Shown: positions 44,097 to 53,779 of the stretch, piece by piece
Layout: each line of letters starts with the position of its first letter
Numbering within the stretch: the stretch's first letter is position 1
Assembly (NCBI GenBank): GCA_963782415.1
Contig: CAWAJT010000002.1
Location: forward strand, 124,001 to 188,000
DNA: 64,000 nt
DNA from: Bog-473 sp963782415
GTDB taxonomy: Bacteria; Actinomycetota; Acidimicrobiia; Acidimicrobiales; RAAP-2
Direction: 5' to 3'
Notes under the pieces: model-generated
Database searches by the model: none
Seen by the model: the letters and a program-made list of their open reading frames with translations, nothing else
What the model was told of the DNA's origin: nothing
Made by a program: the position numbers and the translations under genes

Positions 44097-44112
44097 CGTC
44101 GCCTGGGCGACG
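44097..44112. terminator. Possible bidirectional terminator hairpin
   Basis: CGTCGC-CTGG-GCGACG is a perfect six-pair hairpin in the 63 bases between the convergent deacetylase and SGNH genes. There is no U tract; the call rests on position and symmetry. Confidence 0.4.
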
Positions 44113-44118
44113 CGGGAC

Positions 44119-45516
44119 TCAGCCGCGGGCGAGCGTGGTCGACACCAGCGAGGCCAGTGCGACGGCGCCCGGGCCGTCAACGGCGAGGTGGGTCCCGTCA
44201 GCACCAAACCATTGCGGGTTCTGCGCCGCCAAGGTGGCCCAGTCGGCTACCACGACCCGTTGGTATCGGGCGGCGCCGCGTGCCAGGACGGCGTTGTCAA
44301 GATTTTGCCAGGAGCGATCCACATGGACGTTGACGAACACGACACGCCGCGCCGCCGTAAGGATCGACATCATGGTGTCGACATCGGCATCGCTGATCGG
44401 ACCGTTCGTGCCCAACCCGACGATGACCTCTTCCCCCAGTCGTCCCTGCGCCTTCAAGTCTCGAAGGATCGACTCGCCCTGCGACCATTGGCGCCCAACC
44501 GCGGCGTCGACGTCGATACCGGGGACGTCGGAGCGGAGCGGGTCTCGGTAGTCGACCATGATGGAGTCCCCGACAGCCGTTACCCGCGCCGCTGGTCTCG
44601 GTGCGAACGTTGGGGTCCCGTAGAAGCCCGAGCTTCCGTAGGAGAACACCCCGCCGTCAGCTCCGATGAATCGGTAGCCGTGGCCACTGCCCGACGCCTC
44701 CATGCCGACGATCCGGGCGTTCAGGGTCAGGTTGCCGGCTGATCCGTAGAACGGGGCGTCGAAAGCGAAGACTCCGCCGTCGGCCGCGACGAGCCAGTAG
44801 CCACGGGAGTCCGCGTCCTCTGCAATCCCGACGACAGGCTCATTGATATGGATGGAGCCGGTCGATCCCCAGTACGGGGCGCCGAACGCGAAGACGCCGC
44901 CGTCGGTGGCCGCCAACCAGTATCCGCTCCCATCGTGAGTAGCCGCCATGCCGATGACCGGCTCGTTGAGCGCCATCGAACCGGTCGATCCCAAGAAGGG
45001 AGCCCCATAGGCGAAGACGCCGCCGTCGATGGCGACCAGCCAGTATCCCCCCGTTGTCGCGTCAACCGCCATGCCGATCACCGGCTCGTTGAGGTGCAGT
45101 GATCCCGTCGAACCGCGGAACTGCGCGTCGCCGAAGGTGAACACGCCGCCGTCGGCGGCGACGAGGTAGTAGCCACCCCCATCCGGTGTCGCGGCGATGC
45201 CGACGACCGGAGCATTCAAAGACGTCTGCTCGCCCAAATAGGGAGCATCCCCGCAGGCCGCGACGAATCCGTCCTGTGTCACGATCCAATAGCCCCCGTC
45301 GTCATGAGTCTCCGCGATGCCGACGACCTCGCCGTCGGAGGGAAACGCGGCAGATTGGACACAGCTTGGCCCCACCACACGAGGGATGACCGCTGCTCGC
45401 GCGGGCGATGCGGGCAGGACAAGAGAGAGTGAAGCGAGCGCACCGACGGCGCTCACCGTGAGCGCACCGCCACACCTCGACCACCGGCGCGCACAGGTCG
45501 AGCGGGCAACTCCCAT
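44119..45516 (-). CDS. Secreted SGNH-type hydrolase with surface repeat domain
   Basis: 465 residues from ATG 45516; ATG 45606 is possible but puts extra residues before the signal peptide. A hydrophobic signal (about residues 18-45, ending SPARAA) leads to seven repeats with cores such as GYWLVAIDGGVFAYG (about 55-300), the same family as in the GH26-like proteins but more diverged. The C-terminal part is an SGNH fold: VTAVGDSIMVDY (nucleophile Ser, about residue 317), VGLGTNGPIS (Asn block) and FGADGTHLAVDG (Asp and His). This resembles the OafA/SGNH acyl-hydrolase domains that remove or transfer O-acetyl groups on surface glycans. A pairing in function with the deacetylase next door is plausible. 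Confidence 0.8.
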   Translation of the reverse strand: MGVARSTCARRWSRCGGALTVSAVGALASLSLVLPASPARAAVIPRVVGPSCVQSAAFPSDGEVVGIAETHDDGGYWIVTQDGFVAACGDAPYLGEQTSLNAPVVGIAATPDGGGYYLVAADGGVFTFGDAQFRGSTGSLHLNEPVIGMAVDATTGGYWLVAIDGGVFAYGAPFLGSTGSMALNEPVIGMAATHDGSGYWLAATDGGVFAFGAPYWGSTGSIHINEPVVGIAEDADSRGYWLVAADGGVFAFDAPFYGSAGNLTLNARIVGMEASGSGHGYRFIGADGGVFSYGSSGFYGTPTFAPRPAARVTAVGDSIMVDYRDPLRSDVPGIDVDAAVGRQWSQGESILRDLKAQGRLGEEVIVGLGTNGPISDADVDTMMSILTAARRVVFVNVHVDRSWQNLDNAVLARGAARYQRVVVADWATLAAQNPQWFGADGTHLAVDGPGAVALASLVSTTLARG

Positions 45517-45700
45517 TGCCCACGATCGCACATTTCTGGTCAGGGCGGGCGGGCCGGTGAGCGGGTCGAGCAGGGACCTGGACGGGCAGCGGTCCCGACC
45601 ACTCATCCGCTCGTGTGAGCACTCCCTGTTTCGGGCCGCCCAATCCCGGGCTGTCCGGAGCGGAGAGCAGGTTTCGTCGAGCCCCGAGCGGGTGTCTGGT

Positions 45701-45787
45701 TGGTGGGCGAGGGGGGACTTGAACCCCCACATCCTTTCGGACACAGGAACCTGAATCCTCCGCGTCTGCCAATTCCGCCACTCGCCC
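45701..45787 (-). tRNA. leuT: tRNA-Leu (anticodon CAG)
   Basis: A class II tRNA of 87 bases on the minus strand, CCA encoded. The acceptor strands GGGCGAG and CTCGCCC pair fully, the discriminator is A, the T arm is GGGGG-TTCAAGT-CCCCC, the anticodon loop is TTCAGGT, and the variable arm has TCC-GAAA-GGA. The outermost anticodon-stem pair is G opposite G, so four pairs are clear. A leucine tRNA beside fhaA is also found in mycobacteria, supporting the synteny of this cluster. Confidence 0.93.
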
Positions 45788-45923
45788 GGGTGACCGGACA
45801 ACAGTAGTCGCTGAATCAGGTGCCAGAATCCGTGCCTCGCCACCATTCCGGTGGAGATGACCAGGTCAGATGGGCCTCGTGAATCCCTCTCGGGCGCAGC
45901 GGACCGGTAATCTCTGGGAGACC

Positions 45924-46580
45924 ATGGGACTCCAGCAGTTTGAGGAGCGACTCGAGCGCCTGGTGGAGGGCACGTTGGCCAAGCCGTTTCGAAGCAACCT
46001 CCAGCCGGTCGAAATCGGCCGGAGGCTGACACGCGAGATGGACCTGCACCGACGGGTGGGGGTACGCGGCCTCATTGCGCCAAATGCCTTCGCCGTGACG
46101 CTCTCGCCGGCCGACGTGAGTCGCTTTTCCAATTTCATTGACGCGCTCTCCCGTGAACTGGCCGATGCCGCCCGTGAACACGCCCGGATCGAGGGCTACT
46201 CCTTTGTCGGTCCGGTCGAGGTGGAGATCTTCGAGGGCGAAAGCCTGAAACCGGGGCGGTTCACCGTGACCGCGGAAGTCCACGAGAGCGAGGACGGTGG
46301 GTTCCTCGCCGAGCTCGTGCTCCCCGATGGGCGCCGTGTGGCGGTGGGCTCGGAGGCGGTGGTCATCGGTCGGCTGCCCGAATGCGAAGTCGTGTTGCCG
46401 GACTCGAACGTGAGTCGGCGCCACGCTGAGGTGCGACGCAAGGGTGATGGCGTCTTCGTCACCGACCTCGGATCCACCAACGGCACCCGGGTCAATGGCA
46501 CCCCGGTGCGCGAGCAGCTCCTCGCCAGCGGCGACGAGGTCAGCGTGGGCTCGACGAAGCTCGTCTTCGAAATGTCGTGA
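45924..46580 (+). CDS. fhaA: FhaA-like protein (DUF3662 plus FHA domain)
   Basis: 218 residues. The N-terminal DUF3662 domain (about residues 1-110) begins MGLQQFEERLERLVEG and includes QPVEIGRRLTREMD. The C-terminal FHA domain (about 135-215) has VIGRLPECEVVLPD, SNVSRRHAEV and DLGSTNGTRVNG, the phosphothreonine-binding signature. ATG 45924 is chosen by this conserved start. In mycobacteria FhaA is a substrate and partner of PknB/PknA and binds the lipid II flippase MurJ, linking phosphorylation to wall growth at the membrane. Here it is the first gene of fhaA-fhaB-pstP-pknB, overlapping fhaB by four bases, and is shorter than the mycobacterial protein because the disordered linker is small. 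Confidence 0.87.
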   Translation: MGLQQFEERLERLVEGTLAKPFRSNLQPVEIGRRLTREMDLHRRVGVRGLIAPNAFAVTLSPADVSRFSNFIDALSRELADAAREHARIEGYSFVGPVEVEIFEGESLKPGRFTVTAEVHESEDGGFLAELVLPDGRRVAVGSEAVVIGRLPECEVVLPDSNVSRRHAEVRRKGDGVFVTDLGSTNGTRVNGTPVREQLLASGDEVSVGSTKLVFEMS

Positions 46581-47110
46581 CGCCGCCCGGTCCCGGCGTC
46601 GTCCTGCTCGCTACCCAGAACCTGAATGCGGTCCTCCGCATCATGCAGTGGGGGGTGATCGCGCTCATCTTCATCTTCTTCCTGCGGGTCATCCGGGCCG
46701 TGTGGGTCGAGATGAGTCCGGCCACCATCCGCAAGCCCCGCTCGGTGCGGCGCCAAGAGCGCCGCGAAGAGCGGGCCGCGGTGCGCCCGGCCGCCCAGGC
46801 CAAGCCGACTCGCCGCCGCCAGCTGTACCTCAAGGTGATTCAGCCGCCCGAGCACGTGGGACGCACCTACGACCTCGACGACGAACTGACCATCGGGCGC
46901 TCGCCCGGCTGCGGAGTGGCGATGCCCGAGGACATCTACACGTCGACTCTGCACGCCCGCTTGTTCCGGCGCAACGACCAGCTCTGGGTCGAGGACCTGG
47001 GCTCCACCAACGGGACGTTCGTCAACTCCGAACAGATCAAGCAGGCATTGCGCCTGGGCAAGGGCGACCTGTTGCAGATCGGCTCCACGGTCTTCGAGGT
47101 TTCCCGTTGA
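46577..47110 (+). CDS. fhaB: FhaB/FipA-like FHA-domain membrane protein
   Basis: 177 residues from GTG 46577, overlapping fhaA by four bases. One membrane segment near the N-terminus (QWGVIALIFIFFLRVIRAVW, about residues 24-43) is followed by a basic linker. An FHA domain (about 95-170) has TIGRSPGCGVAMPE, YTSTLHARL and DLGSTNGTFVNS. In actinobacteria FhaB (FipA) links serine/threonine kinases to FtsZ/FtsQ at the division site. It overlaps the following phosphatase start, so translation of the three genes is probably coupled. Confidence 0.86.
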   Translation: MTPPGPGVVLLATQNLNAVLRIMQWGVIALIFIFFLRVIRAVWVEMSPATIRKPRSVRRQERREERAAVRPAAQAKPTRRRQLYLKVIQPPEHVGRTYDLDDELTIGRSPGCGVAMPEDIYTSTLHARLFRRNDQLWVEDLGSTNGTFVNSEQIKQALRLGKGDLLQIGSTVFEVSR

Positions 47111-48777
47111 CGGTACTGCGGTCGGGGTCAGCCTCCGACGTGGGGCGGGTCCGCACCGTCAACCAGGACCTGCCGCTGGAACGAGCGAACCTCTACGCCG
47201 TCGCCGACGGCATGGGTGGTCACGTCGGTGGCGAGGTGGCGGCCCGGGTCGCCGTCGAAACGCTCGAACAGGCCTTCGAGCGGGAGCCGACAGTGGACGG
47301 TCTGCGCGATGCGTTCTTCGAGGCCAATGCCGCCATCTGGCATGAGAGCCAGGCGAACGAGGACCTTCGGGGCATGGGAACGACACTCACGGCCGTGGCG
47401 CTGGTCGGTGGTACCCGGGGTCGCGACGTGCTTGCGCTGGCCAACGTCGGCGACTCACGGGCCTACGTGTTCGCGGCTGGCGAAATGACGCAGGTCACCG
47501 ACGATCACAGCCTGGCCGAAGAACGGATGCGGCAAGGGGAGATGACGGAGGCGGAAGCAGCAGTCCATCCGCAGCGGCACATCCTCACGCGCGCCCTCGG
47601 CGTCTCGGACCATGTCGAGGCCGACATGTGGGAGCTTGACCTCCGCAGCGGAGACCGGTTGGTCCTGTGTTCGGACGGATTGACCAACGAGGTCGACACC
47701 GAAGAAATGGCCGAGATCCTCGGCGTCGTCGACGACCCCGAGGAGGCGGCGGCGCGCTTGGTGGAGGCGGCCAACGATCACGGGGGTGCCGACAACATCA
47801 CCGTCGTCGTTATCGACGTGCAGGTCGGAGAGGACGGCGACACCGGCGCGGCCCGGGTACGCCCGCTTCAGCTCGCCGCTGCAGCCGGGATGGCCGCAAC
47901 GACGGCCGCCGTCCCGGTTGTCGAGGCGTTGCCGAGCGAGCCGCCGGCGGGGCGGGGGCCGGTGCCGGCGCCTGCACCCGAGTCCGCCGGGAGTCCCGAA
48001 CCGGACGCCGGCACCGGGGCGGGCACCCGGGCACCGGCTGAACAGGCCTTCGCCGACGCCACCGCCGTCGTCCCGGCGGTCGGGTCGGACCAGACACTGG
48101 CGCCCGGCTCCCGTCTCGTCTTCGGGGGCGAACCGACAACCCTGGCCGAGACAGGTCCGCGCAGCGACGAGTTCTTCATGGGCTCGACCGCGTCCGTCCC
48201 GGTGGCGCGTTCGACCACGCGGGTCCCGCCGCCACCCGGCACTCGGGCGACCGACAGGCCACCGGACAAAGAGAGCCGCGGGGCGCGCCGCCGCCGGCTC
48301 GGTATCCCGCGCCGGATCACGCCGCGGGTCATCGGCTTCGTCCTCTTGGTGGCGGCGGTGCCGGTCGCCGCGTACTACGTCCTCAAGTGGTACGCCTACG
48401 ACAACTGGATCGTCACGTCGCAGGGCGAGCAGATCGTGGTCAAACAGGGCCAACCCGGTGGCGTGCTGTGGTTCCACCCCAAGGTGGTGGACCGCACCGG
48501 CTACACCACCGCGCAGGTCCTTCCGGCGGCCGTGGCGCCACTCAAGGCGGGGGTGCAGCGGTCGTCGCTCAAGGCGGCCAAGCAATACGTGACCAGCATC
48601 ACCACCGTGCCCACCACGACAACGACGACGTTCGCCACGACCACGACGACGCTCGCGCCGCATCGGACATTCGCGCCGATCCCCACGACCACCACGGTGC
48701 CCGCCACGACCACGACCACGACCGCCGCGACCGCCGCGCCGACCGTCTCCGTGACCGCACCGACGGCGGCGCCGTGA
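47107..48777 (+). CDS. pstP: PP2C-family Ser/Thr phosphatase PstP
   Basis: 556 residues from TTG 47107, overlapping fhaB. The PP2C catalytic domain spans residues 1-235 with the metal-binding and family motifs SDVGRVRTVNQD, ADGMGGHVGGEVAA, LANVGDSRAYVF, LVLCSDGLTNEV and GGADNITVVVID. A Pro/Ala-rich juxtamembrane linker of about 150 residues comes next, one membrane segment (ITPRVIGFVLLVAAVPVAAYY, about 398-418) and a small exterior domain ending in a poly-Thr tail. It dephosphorylates PknB and its substrates. The exterior part is longer than in mycobacterial PstP and the Thr tract may be glycosylated (inference). Confidence 0.88.
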   Translation: MTVLRSGSASDVGRVRTVNQDLPLERANLYAVADGMGGHVGGEVAARVAVETLEQAFEREPTVDGLRDAFFEANAAIWHESQANEDLRGMGTTLTAVALVGGTRGRDVLALANVGDSRAYVFAAGEMTQVTDDHSLAEERMRQGEMTEAEAAVHPQRHILTRALGVSDHVEADMWELDLRSGDRLVLCSDGLTNEVDTEEMAEILGVVDDPEEAAARLVEAANDHGGADNITVVVIDVQVGEDGDTGAARVRPLQLAAAAGMAATTAAVPVVEALPSEPPAGRGPVPAPAPESAGSPEPDAGTGAGTRAPAEQAFADATAVVPAVGSDQTLAPGSRLVFGGEPTTLAETGPRSDEFFMGSTASVPVARSTTRVPPPPGTRATDRPPDKESRGARRRRLGIPRRITPRVIGFVLLVAAVPVAAYYVLKWYAYDNWIVTSQGEQIVVKQGQPGGVLWFHPKVVDRTGYTTAQVLPAAVAPLKAGVQRSSLKAAKQYVTSITTVPTTTTTTFATTTTTLAPHRTFAPIPTTTTVPATTTTTTAATAAPTVSVTAPTAAP

Positions 48778-48829
48778 CGGGCCGGTGCGTGCCGCGTCGG
48801 CGAAGGCCTCCAGCGTAGGCTCGGGCGCC

Positions 48830-50809
48830 ATGGAACCGGTCGAGACGCCGCGGATCTATTCGGGTCGCTATGAGCTGACCCACCTCATCGCGCGCGGCGG
48901 CATGGCCCAGGTGTACCGGGCTCTTGACCGACAGCTCGAGCGGCCGGTTGCGCTCAAGGTCCTGTTCCCCGAGCTTTCCGTCGACCGCACCTTCGTGGAG
49001 CGCTTCCGCCGGGAAGCGCAGGCCGCCGCCAATCTGTCGCACCCCAACATCGTTCCGGTGTTCGACTGGGGCGAGGACGACGGTTCTTACTTCATCGTCA
49101 TGGAGTACATCGACGGCCGCCCCCTCTCCGCCGTCCTGCGCGATCCGCAGCACATCCCACCGCGCCAGATCGCCACCATCGGTGCCGGCGTGGCGGCCGC
49201 GCTGGCGTTCGCCCATCGCCACGGCGTGGTGCACCGCGACGTGAAACCAGGCAACGTCATCATTACGCCGGACGGGGATGTCAAGGTCACCGACTTCGGG
49301 ATCGCCCGCGCCATGAACACCGAGGAGAGCCTGACGCAGACGGGTGCCGTCATGGGGACGGCCGCCTACTTCTCGCCGGAGCAGGCGGAGGGCAAGGGCG
49401 TTGATTCGCGCAGCGACATCTACTCGCTCGGCGTGGTCCTCTACGAAATGTCGGTTGGCCGCCCCCCTTTCACCGGAGATTCTCCCGTCGCGGTGGCGTC
49501 GAAGCACGTGCGCGACATGCCGGTCCTGCCACGCGAGGCCAACCCGTCGGTGCCTCCGGCGCTCCAGGCCGTGATCATGAAGGCGATGGCCAAGAACCCC
49601 GACGACCGGTACGCCTCGGCCGAGGAGCTCCGAGCGGATCTCCTGCGCTTCGCCGACGGACGGCCAGTCGAAGCGGGCGACCCCGGCGTGACCTCCATGA
49701 TGACAGCGGCCGTGGCGGCGACCACGGCCCTACCCACGGCAACGGGCCGCACCATGGCTGTCCCCGGCCAGACCGGGACCATGACGACACAGGAGGACCA
49801 GGAGCGCAAGAAGCGCACGCGCAACCTCATCATTGTCTTGATCGTCCTGCTCGTGGCCCTGGCCATCATCGCCTTCTTCCTCCTCCGCTCGGTCGGGGTC
49901 TTCGGGGGCAACGTGACCGTGCCCAACGTCGTTGGTCTCTCTGCCAGCCAGGCCACCCAGACGCTCCGCAACGACCACCTCACCGTCGGGAGCAGTACGA
50001 CGCGGAGCAGCCGTGCCACCAAGGGCAACGTCCTTTCGACGAATCCCAAGGCCGGCGCGTCCGTGGCCAAGGGCTCTGCCGTGAACCTGGTGGTGAGCGG
50101 TGGCCCGAACATCCCTACCGTGGTGGTGCCGTCCGTCCAGGGCAAGCAACTGACCCAGGCCATTCAGGCCTTGCAGGCCGCCAACCTCGGGTACACCATC
50201 AAGAACGTCAGCAGCAACCAGCCCGAGGGCACCGTCTTGAGCCAGAATCCCGCGGCGGGCACCAAGGTCCTCGAGACGCGCAAGGTCCAGCTGACGGTTT
50301 CGATGCAGACCAGCGTCTCGACGCCGAGCGTGATCGGGCACTCACCCGCCAGTGCCGGTGGCATCCTCACTCAAGCCGGCCTGACCGTCGGCAACCAGTC
50401 CAGCGCCTGCTCGAGCCAGCCCAGCGGTGTCGTCTCGGCGCAGAATCCCGCTCCTGGTGTCAATGTCCAGCCGGGCACCTCCGTCAACCTCGTCGTGTCG
50501 AGCGGCAGTTGTGTCTCGGTCCCCGGCGTCGTGGGCCAGTCCCAGAACGCGGCGACTGCTGCCATTACCAGTGCCGGCCTGGTGGCCAACGCAACCTTCG
50601 ACACGGGATGCGCCAACGGGGCTCAGCCCGGGAACGTCGACAGCCAGAACCCCGGTCCGAACGCGCAGGTCAACAGCGGCAGCACGGTGAACATCTCGGT
50701 CTGCCAGCCGGCGACCACCACGACCACCACGTCGACCACGACCACCACCACGACCACGCCGACCTCGACCACGACCGGTCCGAGCCACCGGCGCGGCAGC
50801 AAGGGCTGA
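48830..50809 (+). CDS. pknB: PASTA-domain Ser/Thr protein kinase PknB
   Basis: 659 residues from ATG 48830. The kinase domain (about residues 10-275) is complete: IARGGMAQVYRA loop, VALKVL lysine, VVHRDVKPGNVII catalytic loop, TDFGIARAMN, MGTAAYFSPEQA activation end and SDIYSLGVVLYEM. A linker with Thr/Met, one membrane segment (LIIVLIVLLVALAIIAFFLL, about 330-350) and four PASTA domains (VTVPNVVGLSASQATQTL and similar) follow, then a poly-Thr tail. PASTA domains bind muropeptide or lipid II, so the kinase senses wall synthesis. Cys residues in the third and fourth PASTA domains could form disulfides. The usual pknA, pbpA and rodA genes are missing between pstP and pknB. Confidence 0.92.
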   Translation: MEPVETPRIYSGRYELTHLIARGGMAQVYRALDRQLERPVALKVLFPELSVDRTFVERFRREAQAAANLSHPNIVPVFDWGEDDGSYFIVMEYIDGRPLSAVLRDPQHIPPRQIATIGAGVAAALAFAHRHGVVHRDVKPGNVIITPDGDVKVTDFGIARAMNTEESLTQTGAVMGTAAYFSPEQAEGKGVDSRSDIYSLGVVLYEMSVGRPPFTGDSPVAVASKHVRDMPVLPREANPSVPPALQAVIMKAMAKNPDDRYASAEELRADLLRFADGRPVEAGDPGVTSMMTAAVAATTALPTATGRTMAVPGQTGTMTTQEDQERKKRTRNLIIVLIVLLVALAIIAFFLLRSVGVFGGNVTVPNVVGLSASQATQTLRNDHLTVGSSTTRSSRATKGNVLSTNPKAGASVAKGSAVNLVVSGGPNIPTVVVPSVQGKQLTQAIQALQAANLGYTIKNVSSNQPEGTVLSQNPAAGTKVLETRKVQLTVSMQTSVSTPSVIGHSPASAGGILTQAGLTVGNQSSACSSQPSGVVSAQNPAPGVNVQPGTSVNLVVSSGSCVSVPGVVGQSQNAATAAITSAGLVANATFDTGCANGAQPGNVDSQNPGPNAQVNSGSTVNISVCQPATTTTTTSTTTTTTTTPTSTTTGPSHRRGSKG

Positions 50810-50843
50810 GCGCACGGCTCACGTCCCCGTCAGGGGCCCGAAG

Positions 50844-51437
50844 TCAGGCGAGTGACGCGGCGCCGAGCTGGCCCAGGAAATTGGCCAACAGCGCGGGTCC
50901 CGACACCGTGAGCACCGATTCGGGGTGGAACTGCACACCCTCCACGCCCAGAGTGCGGTGCCGCAGGCCCATGATCACGCCGTCGGTCGAGGTGGCGGTC
51001 ACCTCCAGCTGGGCGGGCACGGTGTCGGGCTGCACCACCAGCGAGTGGTAGCGCGTGGCGACGAAGGGGTTGGGCAGCCCGCTAAAGAGGCCTTTGCCGT
51101 CGTGGTGGATCTCGGAGGTCTTGCCGTGCATGAGCTGCGGGGCCGCCACGATGGTGCCGCCGTAGGATTGGCCGATGCACTGATGGCCCAGGCAGACGCC
51201 GAGCAGCGGGATCTCGCCGGCGAGTGCGTCAATAGCCTGGAGGCTGACCCCCCCGTCCTCAGGCCGTCCCGGTCCGGGCGAGATGAGCACCGCGTCAGGC
51301 CGCTCGGCCCGAATGCCGGCCACGTCAATGGCATCGTTGCGGTAGACGACCGGCTCCGCCCCCAGTTCGCCCAGTTCCTGGACCAGGTTGTAGACGAAGG
51401 AGTCGTAGTTGTCGACGACGAGCACCCGCGGTCCCAT
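50844..51437 (-). CDS. pabA: Class I glutamine amidotransferase (anthranilate/aminodeoxychorismate synthase component II)
   Basis: 197 residues. It delivers ammonia from glutamine to the chorismate-using partner subunit for folate (PabA) or tryptophan (TrpG) synthesis; in many actinobacteria one protein serves both. The catalytic triad is seen as the Cys in LLGVCLGHQCIGQSYGG and the His-Glu in GVQFHPESVLT. The oxyanion region ISPGPGRPEDGG and the N-terminal VVDNYDSFVYNLVQEL are conserved. Its place between pknB and crgA is the same as trpG/pabA in mycobacteria. ATG 51437 is divergent from crgA, with 63 bases between. Confidence 0.87.
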   Translation of the reverse strand: MGPRVLVVDNYDSFVYNLVQELGELGAEPVVYRNDAIDVAGIRAERPDAVLISPGPGRPEDGGVSLQAIDALAGEIPLLGVCLGHQCIGQSYGGTIVAAPQLMHGKTSEIHHDGKGLFSGLPNPFVATRYHSLVVQPDTVPAQLEVTATSTDGVIMGLRHRTLGVEGVQFHPESVLTVSGPALLANFLGQLGAASLA

Positions 51438-51500
51438 GCCCGCACAATCGTACCGGCCGCGCCCGGAGGCGCCAGCCGGGGATGGCTAACCTCTGACCCC

Positions 51501-51821
51501 GTGGCCACCAGCACCAAAGGACCCGGCGGCGCCTCCAAGAAGGGCAAGTCCGCCGGCGGACGGACCTCGGCCTCCAAAGTCGGCCGCTACAAGACGGCCG
51601 AGGAGAGCGGGCGGTATACGGCCCCCATCCCCAAGAGCGTGCGCCACAGCCCGCGCTGGTTCGGGGCGCTCATTCTGGTGCTCCTGATCGGTGGGGTGGC
51701 CGTCATCACCGTCAACTACCTGGCCCATCTGCCCTTCGCCGCCCACGGCTCACCGTGGGGCCTCGTGGCCGGCCTGGTCATGATCTTCGTCGGCTTCCTC
51801 CTCGCCACCCGTTACCGCTGA
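51501..51821 (+). CDS. crgA: Cell division protein CrgA
   Basis: 106 residues from GTG 51501. A basic, disordered N-terminus (KKGKSAGGRTSASKVGRY) is followed by the family signature RHSPRWFGALILVLLIGG and two membrane segments (about residues 48-72 and 84-101) joined by a short exterior loop, ending LATRYR. CrgA recruits FtsZ/FtsQ/FtsI partners and controls septation in actinobacteria. The divergent placement from pabA and closeness to pknB match the conserved cluster near the replication origin in other actinobacteria. Confidence 0.88.
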   Translation: MATSTKGPGGASKKGKSAGGRTSASKVGRYKTAEESGRYTAPIPKSVRHSPRWFGALILVLLIGGVAVITVNYLAHLPFAAHGSPWGLVAGLVMIFVGFLLATRYR

Positions 51822-51875
51822 CCGGGGTCGGACCGGGCGCGGCCGACGGCTGCCGGCGGCGGCGAGTCCGGGAGG

Positions 51876-53051
<1,176 letters not shown>

Positions 53052-53143
53052 GGTGTCTCCTCCCACATCCGGCACAGCGAATGGCGCTCCACCGGTTCAG
53101 ATCGGGGAACAGCCTACCTGGCACCGTCCGGCGGGGAATCTCG

Positions 53144-53177
53144 CGAGCCCAGACGAGCCCAGACGAGCCCAGACGAG
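53144..53177. repeat. 10-bp direct repeats in a divergent promoter region
   Basis: The unit CGAGCCCAGA is repeated three times in tandem, with a partial fourth (CGAG). It lies between the divergent thiolase and thioesterase starts. It may be an operator array or simple slippage; the 10-base period equals about one helical turn, which would suit cooperative protein binding. Confidence 0.6.
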
Positions 53178-53238
53178 GTCCAGCCGGAGGCGGAGACACT
53201 CGGGAAGCCCGGCACCGGCCCGGTAGGGTCTGCTGCCG

Positions 53239-53685
53239 ATGGGCCGCCTCGTCAAGAACATGGATCGCTGGCTGGGCGACGGTGGCATGCCGATCATCGG
53301 CCTGGTCGGTGGGGCTTTCACGGCCTACGGGGTCGACGGCGAGGATCTGGGCTGGGTGACCGGGACCTTCACGCCCACCGAGCTGGCATGCAACCCGCAC
53401 GGGATCACGCAGGCCGGCATCCACTCCCTGCTGCTCGATGCGGGCATGAACTTCGCCATCAACGCCGCCCTCCCGGGCAAGGCCCGCACCCGGGGCACGC
53501 TCGAGATGAAGACCGAGTGCATGCGACCCGCCATGAAAGGCGACGAGTACACCGTGCGCGGCGAGGTGGTCCGTCTGGCGAAGCAGGTCGCCTACGGCGA
53601 GGCGACGGTGCACGGCACCGAGGGCACGCTGATCAGCCGGGCGACGGGGACCTTTCTCCTGCATCGTCCCGACCCCACCACCTGA
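53239..53685 (+). CDS. PaaI-like hotdog-fold thioesterase
   Basis: 148 residues, ATG 53239. The hotdog core shows GDGGMPIIGLVGGAFTAYGV, HGITQAGIHSLLLDAGMNFAI-type central helix with the catalytic-position Asp, and LEMKTECMRPAMKGDEYTV. This subgroup hydrolyses acyl- or aryl-CoA esters, such as 4HBT or PaaI thioesterases. The gene is divergent from the thiolase, with 10-bp repeats between them, so shared regulation is possible. The exact substrate is unknown. It ends 35 bases before the Cys-rich start of the next reading frame. Confidence 0.78.
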   Translation: MGRLVKNMDRWLGDGGMPIIGLVGGAFTAYGVDGEDLGWVTGTFTPTELACNPHGITQAGIHSLLLDAGMNFAINAALPGKARTRGTLEMKTECMRPAMKGDEYTVRGEVVRLAKQVAYGEATVHGTEGTLISRATGTFLLHRPDPTT

Positions 53686-53779
53686 CCCTTTTCGCGTTCC
53701 CGGACCAGGGCCCGGGGTCTGTGTCGTCTGCCGGGGTCCTGCTTCCTCGGGCCAGCGGGTCTGCTTCGCCTGCCGCGCC

